This document shows, one piece after another, positions 17,101-24,933 of a stretch of 64,000 nucleotides of DNA. The stretch covers positions 39,638-103,637 of the forward strand of contig JAQWIR010000010.1 of the NCBI GenBank assembly GCA_029248755.1, written 5' to 3'. The translations under genes and the position numbers were made by a program. The notes under the pieces were generated by a model. That model saw only the letters and a list, made by a program, of their open reading frames with translations. It had not been told where the DNA came from and made no database searches. Numbering within the stretch: position 1 is the stretch's first letter; each line of letters begins with the position of its first letter. This DNA is from Porticoccaceae bacterium. Lineage in GTDB: Bacteria > Pseudomonadota > Gammaproteobacteria > Pseudomonadales > Porticoccaceae.

Positions 17101-18321
17101 TCACCCAAGTACTTCGGTATCCTTGTCGGAATATCCCAACAAATAGAGAATACCATCCAGTCCTAAACTAGAAATAGCCTGTTTTGCGGATGCTTCAACC
17201 AAAGGTTTAGCCCTAAAAGCTATACCTAAACCCGCTATATCAAGCATCGGCAAGTCATTGGCGCCATCACCGACGGCAATCACTTGCTCTAGCATCAACC
17301 CTTCTTGATTAGCGAGTTCTTTTAATAGATCTGCCTTGCGCTGACCATCAATAATATCTCCCTTGACACGACCGGTTACTATTCCATCCTCAATATCAAG
17401 CTGATTGGCGTAAACATAGTCGACACCTAGAATTTCTTGCAGGTATTCACCAAAAAAACTAAATCCACCAGATATAATGGCAGTTTTAAAGCCCAATTTT
17501 TTTAAGGTAGTTATTAGGTGCTCTGCACCCTCATTTAACCTTAAACGCTGGGCAATCTTCGGAAGTACAGATGCATCTAAACCTTTGAGAAGTGCCAATC
17601 TCTGCTCAAAACTCTGCTTAAAATCAAGCTTGCCCTGCATTGCTGCTTCTGTAATTTCGGCCACCTGCTGACCTACACCAGCTTCAATTGCTAATTCATC
17701 GATGACTTCTGCATCAATTAGAGTGGAATCCATATCAAACACAACTAGTCTGCGATTGCGCCTAAAGATATTGTCTTCTTGGAACGCAATATCTATGTCG
17801 TATTGATGAGCTAATTCAAGTAGTGATTTTTTAAAGGCATGTGGATCAGAGGCCTCACCTCGAACGGAAAATTCAACACAGGCTCGACCTAACTGATCAC
17901 TTTCATGCAAGTTAATTCGACCTGAGAGCCTGATAATTTTATCTATATTGAGCTGGTATTGTGATACCACTGCAGTCAGTGCAGCTAAATGCTGAGCCTC
18001 AATCTTTTTCCCCAAAAGGGTTACTATATGTCGCGATTTTCCTTGTTGGTCTACCCACTGCTGGTAGCGATGTTCAGATATTGGTAAAAATTTTACCCGC
18101 ATCTCTAGACCTGAAACACAGCTTTCAATTTGGGCCATCAAGGCATCAGTATCCGCTGCGCTCGGAATTGCCGCCAATAGACCCAAATTTAACTGGTCGT
18201 GAATAACCGCTTGGCCTATATCCAAAATGGTAACTTCGTAAATAGACAGAACATTGGTAACGGCATTTGTAACGCCAGGTTTATCCTCGCCAAACACATT
18301 AATTAGAAGTATATCTTTCAC
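17101..18321 (-). CDS. serB: phosphoserine phosphatase SerB with ACT domains
   Basis: HAD-family phosphatase, the last step of serine synthesis. The N-terminal ~180 residues form tandem ACT-like domains (INVFGEDKPGVTNAVTNVL; HIVTLLGKKIEA). The catalytic part has motif I FDMDSTLIDAEVIDELA, motif II IISGGFSFF, and motif III with GDGANDLPML. At 406 residues it is of the long Pseudomonas type. It is divergent from the AhpA-like gene at 18420, the same pairing as serB/ytjB in E. coli. Confidence 0.96.
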   Translation of the reverse strand: MKDILLINVFGEDKPGVTNAVTNVLSIYEVTILDIGQAVIHDQLNLGLLAAIPSAADTDALMAQIESCVSGLEMRVKFLPISEHRYQQWVDQQGKSRHIVTLLGKKIEAQHLAALTAVVSQYQLNIDKIIRLSGRINLHESDQLGRACVEFSVRGEASDPHAFKKSLLELAHQYDIDIAFQEDNIFRRNRRLVVFDMDSTLIDAEVIDELAIEAGVGQQVAEITEAAMQGKLDFKQSFEQRLALLKGLDASVLPKIAQRLRLNEGAEHLITTLKKLGFKTAIISGGFSFFGEYLQEILGVDYVYANQLDIEDGIVTGRVKGDIIDGQRKADLLKELANQEGLMLEQVIAVGDGANDLPMLDIAGLGIAFRAKPLVEASAKQAISSLGLDGILYLLGYSDKDTEVLG

Positions 18322-18419
18322 AAAGTAGGCCTAAATTTAGTTTCTAAGATATGCATTATATAAAAGCTGCGGGAATAGGATAGAATATGTTTAAAAATAA
18401 CTGAAAAAAAAGGCAAAAC

Positions 18420-19625
18420 ATGGGTCGTCAACTATCGATGCCAAAAAAAACCTCTGCAACTGTCCTTTGCACCTGCCTGCTTTTTGGTCTAATTAGTTGG
18501 CCACTGCTATTTGCTCAAGCTGATAAATTGGCTAAGGAAGCTGTTATTGATACAGCGACCTCGGCTTTAAACCAATTACATGAGTCAATACTAACCCCAC
18601 TTCTAAGAAATGATACTATTAGTCAACAAGTCGCTTTACAAAGAATCACAGAAGATCCACGTATAATAAGCGCTAGCCTCCACGGTATTGATGGTGAACT
18701 TTTAGCCCAGAGTATTGACCCTCATGCTCAACCAGAAGCTGCTGAAAATTTTTCTGAAAGTATTGCATTTGAGAACACTCAGGCTGGCGTTATATCAATT
18801 GCGATTAATAGCCACCCTATATTCGAAAAATACCACAAAATCTTTATTAATTGGCTATTTCTGTGGCTTATTTTTACTATTTTTAGTACCTATATTAGCT
18901 ATCGCTTTATTAATCAAATCATTTCTCGAATCGGTCGAATTAATGATCGATTACCGGGTAAAACCGAACCCTTAGCTGATGAGATTTCAACGCTAGAGTC
19001 TAAAATACAGCCTCTATTATCCACCTCTGGAGAGTCATCTGATGCGCCAAATAATCGTTACTTCTACTCTCTTATCAGTGCCAATATTAAAAATCACAAA
19101 CGTCTTTTACAGCAACTTAATAAAGACAATTTAGATCAATTATTTGAAAAATTAGATTATTCTATTTTACGAACACTTCAGCTATATGGTGGCGATCGAG
19201 TCGAGGGCATGGAAGATAGTTTTTGTTTCACTATCCGCTCTACTCAGTGCTCAAAACAGCATTTGCTAGTCTGTCTTATGGCGGTTTATACCCTGCAACA
19301 ATTGATTGAGCAGTTGTCCAAAAAAATCGGTATTGATCTTGAAATAAACTGGGTTATTAACAGCGATTATATAGAAACATCCCCGCAATTTTGGTTTGAA
19401 CAATCACTTTTAAACTTAAAAAAGAGTAACATTGAAACAGCCAATTCGTTACAAGAGGGTTTAATTCTTCTGCACTGTGAACCGTTTAATATTGACGAGC
19501 TATCTTCAATCGCCCGCTTTCAAAGTTATGACAACCATCAGTTTATTTTAGAGGGTTTCTCTGAGAATAGATTACAACTATTGCACAAACAGTTAGAGTA
19601 TTTGATTCGTATCTGTCTCGATTAA
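18420..19625 (+). CDS. AhpA/YtjB(SMP)-like inner-membrane protein
   Basis: The function is not known. Seen: an N-terminal membrane helix (VLCTCLLFGLISWPLLFA), a periplasmic segment of about 100 residues, a second helix (INWLFLWLIFTIFSTYISY), then about 240 cytoplasmic residues with no motif I recognise. The topology, the periplasmic region (TEDPRIISASLHGIDGELL) and the position divergent from serB resemble YtjB/Smp (AhpA family) of other gammaproteobacteria. The protein is nearly twice as long as E. coli YtjB because of the cytoplasmic part. AAAGG lies five to six bases before the ATG. Confidence 0.6.
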   Translation: MGRQLSMPKKTSATVLCTCLLFGLISWPLLFAQADKLAKEAVIDTATSALNQLHESILTPLLRNDTISQQVALQRITEDPRIISASLHGIDGELLAQSIDPHAQPEAAENFSESIAFENTQAGVISIAINSHPIFEKYHKIFINWLFLWLIFTIFSTYISYRFINQIISRIGRINDRLPGKTEPLADEISTLESKIQPLLSTSGESSDAPNNRYFYSLISANIKNHKRLLQQLNKDNLDQLFEKLDYSILRTLQLYGGDRVEGMEDSFCFTIRSTQCSKQHLLVCLMAVYTLQQLIEQLSKKIGIDLEINWVINSDYIETSPQFWFEQSLLNLKKSNIETANSLQEGLILLHCEPFNIDELSSIARFQSYDNHQFILEGFSENRLQLLHKQLEYLIRICLD

Positions 19626-19628
19626 ATT

Positions 19629-20012
19629 TTAAATTAGCCCTAGGTTTTCGACTAAAATCACCCCCCAGACTAGTAGAAAAACAAACATTGAAAGTGCTAC
19701 CGCGGCAGAGCCAATATCCTTAGCTCGACCTGATAACTCATGAAAATCCGGGCTAATTCGATCGACTACTATTTCTATAGCTGTATTTAATAACTCAACT
19801 ATCAGCACTAAAAAAAGCACCACTAGGAGCATTATTAGTTGCTGATAGCTATTGGCGATAAAATAAGCAAGGGGTGTCAAAAATAGGCAAAGAAAAACTT
19901 GAACGCGAAATGCCTCTTCCTTTAGAAAGGCATCTTTAAGACCCTTTGATGAGTTCCTTCCTGCAATAATTAAGCGGCGATTCATCAAGGATAATAATTT
20001 TTTCAGCATCAA
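19629..20012 (-). CDS. dgkA: diacylglycerol kinase DgkA
   Basis: Small trimeric inner-membrane kinase that phosphorylates diacylglycerol from membrane-derived-oligosaccharide synthesis. Seen: an amphipathic N-terminus (GLKDAFLKEEAFR), three membrane helices, the active-site segment VELLNTAIEIVVD and RAKDIGSAAVALS. 127 residues, standard. It starts 11 bases after the cysE copy 2 stop, so the two may share a transcript. It converges on the AhpA-like gene with only three bases between stops. Confidence 0.95.
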   Translation of the reverse strand: MMLKKLLSLMNRRLIIAGRNSSKGLKDAFLKEEAFRVQVFLCLFLTPLAYFIANSYQQLIMLLVVLFLVLIVELLNTAIEIVVDRISPDFHELSGRAKDIGSAAVALSMFVFLLVWGVILVENLGLI

Positions 20013-20023
20013 AATAGCCTCTG

Positions 20024-20803
20024 TTATTCAATATACTGGTCCATTTCTAGTGCAGGATTGTCTTCAGCAGGCGTGCCTACAATATTCGCTGGAACGCCGG
20101 CAACGGTCACATGATCTGGAACTGACTCTAACACTAAACTTCCAGCGCCAACTTTCACACCGTCCCCCACAGTGATATTGCCCAAAACCTTAGCACCAGC
20201 TGCAAGCAATACACCATTACCGATTTTGGGGTGGCGATCGCCCTTTTGGCAACCACTACCACCTAGTGTGACTGAATGGAGTATGGACACGTCATTGCCA
20301 ACGATAGCGGTTTCACCAATCACCAAACCCGTAGCATGATCGATCATAATACCGTCCCCCAATTGAGCTGCAGGGTGAATATCAACAGCAAATCGTTCGG
20401 AAATATTATTTTGCAAAAATAATGCGAAAGAGTACCGTTGGTTATTCCATAACCAATGAGACACTCTATATAGTTGTAACGCTTGGAAGCCTTTAAAATA
20501 AATTAAGGGCATCAAATAATATTGGCAGGCCGCGTCTCTATGAAATGCCGCCTCTATATCACGTCTAATACTAGCACCTATTTGAGGGTCGTGTTCTAGG
20601 GCCTCTGCAATCACCGCTCTAATATCTTCACCATTGATCGAGCTATTGGCAAAAGTCTCAGCCAAAACATGACCTACAGCCGCTTCAAGGCTGTTATATT
20701 GGAGCACTGAACTTTGAAAAAAATCAGCTAGAATAGGCTCTTCAGAAGCTAACTGCTGTGCTTCAGATTTAATAAAATCCCAAATAGGATCAACTATGTT
20801 CAT
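20024..20803 (-). CDS. cysE: serine O-acetyltransferase, copy 2
   Basis: Second SAT, diverged from copy 1 at 14640. Seen: helical N-domain, DIHPAAQLG, IDHATGLVIGETAIV, HSVTLGGSG and GDRHPKI, so all catalytic motifs are intact. The C-terminus ends DQYIE, again without the terminal Ile of the CysK-binding tail. It has more E. coli CysE-like N-terminal sequence (IWDFIKSEAQQLASEEPILADFF) than copy 1. It lies between the VanY-type peptidase and dgkA. One of the two copies may be regulated differently or serve a non-CysK partner. Confidence 0.93.
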   Translation of the reverse strand: MNIVDPIWDFIKSEAQQLASEEPILADFFQSSVLQYNSLEAAVGHVLAETFANSSINGEDIRAVIAEALEHDPQIGASIRRDIEAAFHRDAACQYYLMPLIYFKGFQALQLYRVSHWLWNNQRYSFALFLQNNISERFAVDIHPAAQLGDGIMIDHATGLVIGETAIVGNDVSILHSVTLGGSGCQKGDRHPKIGNGVLLAAGAKVLGNITVGDGVKVGAGSLVLESVPDHVTVAGVPANIVGTPAEDNPALEMDQYIE

Positions 20804-20831
20804 AAAGTATGCTTCCCAAATTTCCGCATGG

Positions 20832-21518
20832 TTAGTCCACTATAATATAGCGTTGAAGAATATCATCCAAATGTTTCAGAACCTCATCCAGCAACATTAA
20901 ATCTGAATTTTTAAGCCTAGCCGCAAGTAACTCCCTAGTGAGTATTTCGGCATATTTATCCGCAAGAGGTCGATAACTCAAATGCCAGCGCTCAGGAGCA
21001 ATACCCCCTTTATCAGTCTTATAGGGACGATAAAAATCTGTTTTTCCAGATTCTATGTAGCTATCAAGCCAGTTATGCATGGGCGCAAACAGTCCATTGC
21101 CCTGCACTTCCTCAGGTATTAATTGTATTTGATAATTCTCAGGCATTGCACTGGCATCATAAATATCAAAATCTGTACCCCAGTGATGCCTTGAGGCTCC
21201 AGGAAGAGCAGACCATCGAAGAATAGCCTGAATTTTTTGCCATGGATTTAACTTTTGAATATTGATTGGTTTGCCAAATGGATCCATCACTGGACGCATC
21301 CCTGAAAGCTTTCCGTTCCAAATTTGCAACTGACGATCAAATGATCGATAGGCACTGCAAATTTTTAATTCAAACCCTGCGTTTTGCGCGGCAGTTTGAA
21401 GATCAAAAAAAGGGGTTAAAACCTGCTTATGAATGGACTGAATTACATTGCCACTATGACTCTGATCCAGTGAAACTAGATGAGTATCCGTTGAGCCTGT
21501 AACGATTTGATCCATCAT
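20832..21518 (-). CDS. M15 (VanY-type) carboxypeptidase, cytosolic, LdcV-like
   Basis: Zinc D-Ala-D-Ala/LD-carboxypeptidase fold. Seen: SAYRSFDRQLQIW, the zinc motif SRHHWGTDFDIYD (SxHxxGxAxD type) and the distal ERWHLSYRP. There is no signal peptide or membrane helix. Cytosolic VanY-fold proteins of aquatic gammaproteobacteria (LdcV of Vibrio) act as LD-carboxypeptidases in peptidoglycan recycling, so that role is more likely here than a wall-side enzyme. The substrate is inferred. It stands upstream of cysE copy 2 on the same strand. Confidence 0.75.
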   Translation of the reverse strand: MMDQIVTGSTDTHLVSLDQSHSGNVIQSIHKQVLTPFFDLQTAAQNAGFELKICSAYRSFDRQLQIWNGKLSGMRPVMDPFGKPINIQKLNPWQKIQAILRWSALPGASRHHWGTDFDIYDASAMPENYQIQLIPEEVQGNGLFAPMHNWLDSYIESGKTDFYRPYKTDKGGIAPERWHLSYRPLADKYAEILTRELLAARLKNSDLMLLDEVLKHLDDILQRYIIVD

Positions 21519-21664
21519 AAAAATGATTCTTAAAGGTTATAAAGTCAATAGCTTATCCTATACCCACAGCACCAACAATAATAAGCAAAAAATACTACTG
21601 TTATTCAACACAAATATTGACTGTTTTTTTCTCAAACCGCACTATGGGTTGTAACGAATAGATT

Positions 21665-22123
21665 ATGTTTTCATTTATTGAACAGGTTCTTTTAAATAAT
21701 GAGTTTGCTATGACCAACGAGTCCTACATACAAAAAGAAGTGCCACTGTGTGAGCTAAGTGACCTTGAGGATCGGTGCGCCATAGAGTTAATTATCGAAG
21801 AGCGACCATTGTTTGCCATTCGACAAGATAATTCTATTTTTGCTTACTGGAATCTTTGTCCCCACAGAGGTACCCCCCTAAACTGGGTTCCCAATAAATT
21901 TTTGGACGTCGAAAATCAGCTCATTCAATGTGCGTTGCATGGCGCATTATTTGAAATTGATTCTGGTCTTTGCATTGTAGGCCCTTGTAGCGGGGATAGC
22001 CTACAACCTGTAAAACTTAGATGTGAAAACCAATCTTACTATGTAGCGGTAGATCAAAAAATGCCACCTGCTCCTGTTAATCTTCGGGCTCAGGCACTGG
22101 CAGATCTTGAAGACAGGGAATAG
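21665..22123 (+). CDS. small Rieske 2Fe-2S protein
   Basis: Soluble Rieske-type ferredoxin-like protein with no oxygenase catalytic domain. Seen: CPHRGTPLNW and, about 20 residues later, CALHGALF, giving the Cys-X-His ... Cys-X2-His ligands. No signal peptide. Partner and reaction are unknown. The start is uncertain: ATG at 21665 (used) or ATG at 21710, neither with a clear ribosome binding site. Its 3' end overlaps convergent sfsA by 47 bases. Confidence 0.8.
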   Translation: MFSFIEQVLLNNEFAMTNESYIQKEVPLCELSDLEDRCAIELIIEERPLFAIRQDNSIFAYWNLCPHRGTPLNWVPNKFLDVENQLIQCALHGALFEIDSGLCIVGPCSGDSLQPVKLRCENQSYYVAVDQKMPPAPVNLRAQALADLEDRE

Positions 22124-22811
22124 CACGGTCTAAAATAATTTCCATATTACTTAATTTAGCGCGCCAAGCAATTACCTCCACTCCGACATTTATCGCTTCA
22201 GCAAGAGTCTGAGCGTATTGAGCGTCTATATGTTTAGCCACTTCCATTTTTTCTGCACCATTCACTTGAACACAAAAAAATAATATCGCCCTATGGCCCT
22301 GCTGAACGACATTAATAAGCTCTCTTAGATGCTTTGTGCCGCGAGTCGTAATAGCATCAGGGAACATAACCAAGCCTTTAGAGACCTCTAAAGTGACACT
22401 TTTTACCTCGATATAACAACGCCCTTTAGCAGGGTCTTCCAGTAGCAAATCTATTCGGCTATTTTCAGCGCCATATTTAACTTCTGTTTTAAGCTCCTCA
22501 TAACCATCTAGCTCAGAAATAACATTAGCTTCAATCGCCTCTCTAACTAAATGATTGGCTTTATTGGTATTAATTCCCGCTAAATTGCCGTACTTATTGG
22601 TTATTATTTCTAAAGTACCGGCAAGTTTTCGTTTTGGATTATCAGATAACGAATACCAGCATTCTGTATTTTCAACCAAACAATTTTTCATAGAGCCAGT
22701 ATTAGGGCAGTGAATTGTTAATAATTCCCCATCTGTATTTATTACATCGCTAAAAAAACGTTTGTACCTACTCTGAAATCTTCCTGAATAGAGGCTCGGT
22801 GATAGTTTCAT
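22077..22811 (-). CDS. sfsA: SfsA family protein (putative nuclease / DNA-binding)
   Basis: Orthologue of E. coli sugar fermentation stimulation protein A. The fold is nuclease-like and the role unsettled. Seen: RFQSRYKRFFSDV, HCPNTGSMKNCL, NSRIDLLLED and CYIEVKSVTLE (the D...ExK nuclease core), FPDAITTRGTKHLREL. 244 residues. It is divergent from dksA, matching the E. coli order sfsA-dksA-gluQ-pcnB-folK. Confidence 0.93.
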   Translation of the reverse strand: MKLSPSLYSGRFQSRYKRFFSDVINTDGELLTIHCPNTGSMKNCLVENTECWYSLSDNPKRKLAGTLEIITNKYGNLAGINTNKANHLVREAIEANVISELDGYEELKTEVKYGAENSRIDLLLEDPAKGRCYIEVKSVTLEVSKGLVMFPDAITTRGTKHLRELINVVQQGHRAILFFCVQVNGAEKMEVAKHIDAQYAQTLAEAINVGVEVIAWRAKLSNMEIILDRAIPCLQDLPVPEPED

Positions 22812-22938
22812 TTTTAAACCCTTTATATTACTGGCATACCTAAAAAATATTCACAATCGAATATGTGCTATTATTTAGTAAGATTCACAAAGTAACAGTG
22901 TAATATTTCAAAAACTGATTAAATAGAAAAAATTTTTC

Positions 22939-22967
22939 TTGATAATTTGTCATAAACTCTCTATAAC
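22939..22967 (+). promoter_or_regulatory. sigma-70 promoter of dksA
   Basis: -35 TTGATA (22939-22944), a 17-base spacer, -10 TATAAC (22962-22967). Start near 22974, about 38 bases before dksA. Confidence 0.7.
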
Positions 22968-23011
22968 CCCACTCGGATTATTTAAGCTTATTTCAAAATT
23001 GGACTTAAAGC

Positions 23012-23485
23012 ATGGCTACAGCGAAGAAAAAAACATCTGCGAACACTGCAACACCCGTTAAGAATTCAGTCACCCTTCATGGCATAGCTCCCTATCAGGA
23101 AAAGGCCAAAGAAGAGTATATGAATGAGCGTCAATTAAGTCACTTTAAACTTATTTTAAATGCTTGGCGCAAAGAGTTGATGGAAGAAGTAGATCGCACC
23201 GTTACCCATATGAAGGATGAAGCCGCAAATTTTCCTGACCCTGCAGATCGTGCAACGCAAGAAGAAGAGTTTAGTCTTGAACTACGCACTAGAGACCGTG
23301 AAAGAAAACTTATTAAGAAAATTGATAAGACTCTTATCCGTGTTGAAGAAGATGATTATGGGTTCTGTGATCAATGTGGTGTTGAAATTGGGATTCGCCG
23401 TCTAGAAGCTCGGCCAACCGCTGAACTTTGTATTGACTGTAAAACGTTGGATGAAATCAAGGAAAAGCAAATCACTGGAGGCTAA
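23012..23485 (+). CDS. dksA: RNA polymerase-binding regulator DksA
   Basis: Secondary-channel factor that works with ppGpp to reset transcription on starvation. Seen: a coiled-coil with the conserved acidic tip [12 protein letters not shown], and a four-Cys zinc finger (CDQCGVEIG ... CIDC) with [12 protein letters not shown] between. A Lys/Thr-rich N-terminal extension precedes the family core. It has its own promoter at 22939-22967 and gluQ follows 43 bases later. Confidence 0.97.
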   Translation: MATAKKKTSANTATPVKNSVTLHGIAPYQEKAKEEYMNERQLSHFKLILNAWRKELMEEVDRTVTHMKDEAANFPDPADRATQEEEFSLELRTRDRERKLIKKIDKTLIRVEEDDYGFCDQCGVEIGIRRLEARPTAELCIDCKTLDEIKEKQITGG

Positions 23486-23528
23486 GTAAGCCTTTGGATT
23501 GAATGCTTAATTCTCGATCAATACACAG

Positions 23529-24455
23529 ATGTACTCACCCCAAAGTATTGGCCGATTTGCACCATCACCTAGTGGACCTCTCCATTTTGGCTCTCTTCTC
23601 GCTGCGACCGCTAGCTTTATGCAAGCAAGGCACAAAGGGGGGAAGTGGCTAGTTAGAATAGAAGATATTGACCCTCCTCGAGAAATAGCTGGTGCCAGTA
23701 CAACCATCCTCAAACAGTTAGAACAGCACGGTCTTTGCTGGGATGATGCTGTTGTCTACCAAAGTAAACAGGTAGGGCATTATTTTGAAATCCTTAACTA
23801 CCTTAAAGATCAGTGTCTCACTTATAATTGTAGTTGTACCAGGCAACGCCTTATATCCCTAAAAGGTATCTATGATGCTAAGTGCCATGGGCAAAATTTA
23901 TCGAGTGAAAATACGTCTGTTCGCCTATCAATTAGTGACAGTATAAAAGCTACAGGCATGGCGAATGACAGGATAAAATTTTACGATTTAATTATGGGCG
24001 ACTTCGCTCAATCGCTGATTGAAACCTTGGGAGATTTTATTTTACGTCGGCGCGATGGTCTTATTTCATATCAACTAGCCGTAGTTATAGACGATCATCT
24101 TCAAGGCATCACTGAAATTATTCGCGGATTTGACCTTATCGATTCAACACCCAGACAAATCTTACTTCAGCAATGTTTGGGCTATAAAATACCTGATTAT
24201 GCCCATATTCCTCTGGCGATGAACTCACTAGGGCAAAAACTTAGTAAACAACACCACGCTAAACAACTGCCACAAAATAAAGAACAAGAACAACTCTGGC
24301 TTGCCTTAAATTGGCTACAGCAACAACCTCCTGCAGAACTTCGAGCTTGCTCGGTGGATGATATTATCAAATGGGGCATAACTCACTGGGATCTATCTAA
24401 AATCCCCTGCACCACAACTGGAATTTCAGCACCAAAAAGTTTTTATACTGCTTAA
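23529..24455 (+). CDS. gluQ: glutamyl-queuosine tRNA(Asp) synthetase
   Basis: Truncated glutamyl-tRNA synthetase paralogue that attaches glutamate to queuosine at position 34 of tRNA-Asp. Seen: the HIGH-like segment RFAPSPSGPLHFGSL, RIEDIDPPRE, zinc ligands CSC...Y...C (NCSCTRQR, YDAKC), and the KMSKS-like KLSKQ. It lacks an anticodon-binding domain, as the family does. It lies directly after dksA as in E. coli and Pseudomonas. Confidence 0.95.
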   Translation: MYSPQSIGRFAPSPSGPLHFGSLLAATASFMQARHKGGKWLVRIEDIDPPREIAGASTTILKQLEQHGLCWDDAVVYQSKQVGHYFEILNYLKDQCLTYNCSCTRQRLISLKGIYDAKCHGQNLSSENTSVRLSISDSIKATGMANDRIKFYDLIMGDFAQSLIETLGDFILRRRDGLISYQLAVVIDDHLQGITEIIRGFDLIDSTPRQILLQQCLGYKIPDYAHIPLAMNSLGQKLSKQHHAKQLPQNKEQEQLWLALNWLQQQPPAELRACSVDDIIKWGITHWDLSKIPCTTTGISAPKSFYTA

Positions 24456-24702
24456 TCTTTCAAAGACTTCTTGAGTAATAACATTGACACATAAATTACA
24501 GCCATAATCCCTATTTTTAAACATTAAAATAATTTTTGATCAGAAAAATAGAGCGGATAGTCTTAAAAAAAGCTATTTATTGGAGAAAATGACGCTAATT
24601 ATTGCATTTAACGCAAATCTCGACCACTTCAACTCTAAAAGGGTACCAATATGCTTGTGACGATCCATATTTTTTGGTTATATAGAGCTGTCGAAGCTTG
24701 CT

Positions 24703-24736
24703 TTGACTATAAATAAAAACAATAAATAATTATAAA
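24703..24736 (+). promoter_or_regulatory. promoter-like pair ahead of candidate small RNA
   Basis: TTGACT (24703-24708), then AATAAT 16 bases on (24725-24730) or TAATTA 18 bases on, in an A/T-rich tract. Transcription would begin near 24738-24742. Confidence 0.4.
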
Positions 24737-24739
24737 AAT

Positions 24740-24815
24740 AGATGGATTGCAAAGCGTTCAAACAGCATAGACTGAAGAACGTCTCCGGGGGGCTGCCGAA
24801 AGGCAACCCTTTTTT
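24740..24815 (+). ncRNA. candidate small RNA of about 75 nt
   Basis: A stretch with no start codon in use, preceded by a promoter-like pair and ended by a strong intrinsic terminator. Internal structure is visible: GCGTTC and GAACGT pair around a 16-base loop ahead of the terminator hairpin. It is not recognised as any known family. It could instead be a transcribed leader attenuating pcnB. Confidence 0.4.
24790..24815 (+). terminator. Rho-independent terminator with GAAA tetraloop
   Basis: Stem GGGCTGCC/GGCAACCC with one C-A mismatch, GAAA loop, then six Ts (24810-24815). It lies 335 bases past gluQ and 118 bases before pcnB, so it most likely ends a separate short transcript. Confidence 0.85.
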
Positions 24816-24933
24816 ATTGCCTGCTTAATTTTCCCAAACTTACTAATCAACAAATACCATAGTAAATATTTATTGCTAACAGTGCTGGTTTTGCTCTGTT
24901 AAACTACCCCCTCACTTTGCATTGGTTTTTATT

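Larger units (their letters stand above)
24456..24933 (+). other. gluQ-pcnB intergenic region, about 480 bases
   Basis: No long gene. The region holds a promoter-like pair, a predicted small RNA (24740-24815) and its terminator. It also holds an A-rich tract (about 24709-24740) and a possible 23-codon ORF (24589-24660, GGAG three bases upstream) that I do not trust. In Pseudomonas this same interval carries cbrAB and the regulatory RNA crcZ, and neither cbrA nor cbrB is here. Confidence 0.6.

Noticed and set aside
24589..24660. 23-codon ORF between gluQ and pcnB
   Set aside because: GGAG is only three bases from the ATG, and the peptide has no recognisable feature.
24456..24815. crcZ-type RNA
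   Set aside because: The position matches pseudomonads, but the repeated CA motifs and the cbrAB genes are missing; only one A-rich tract is present.
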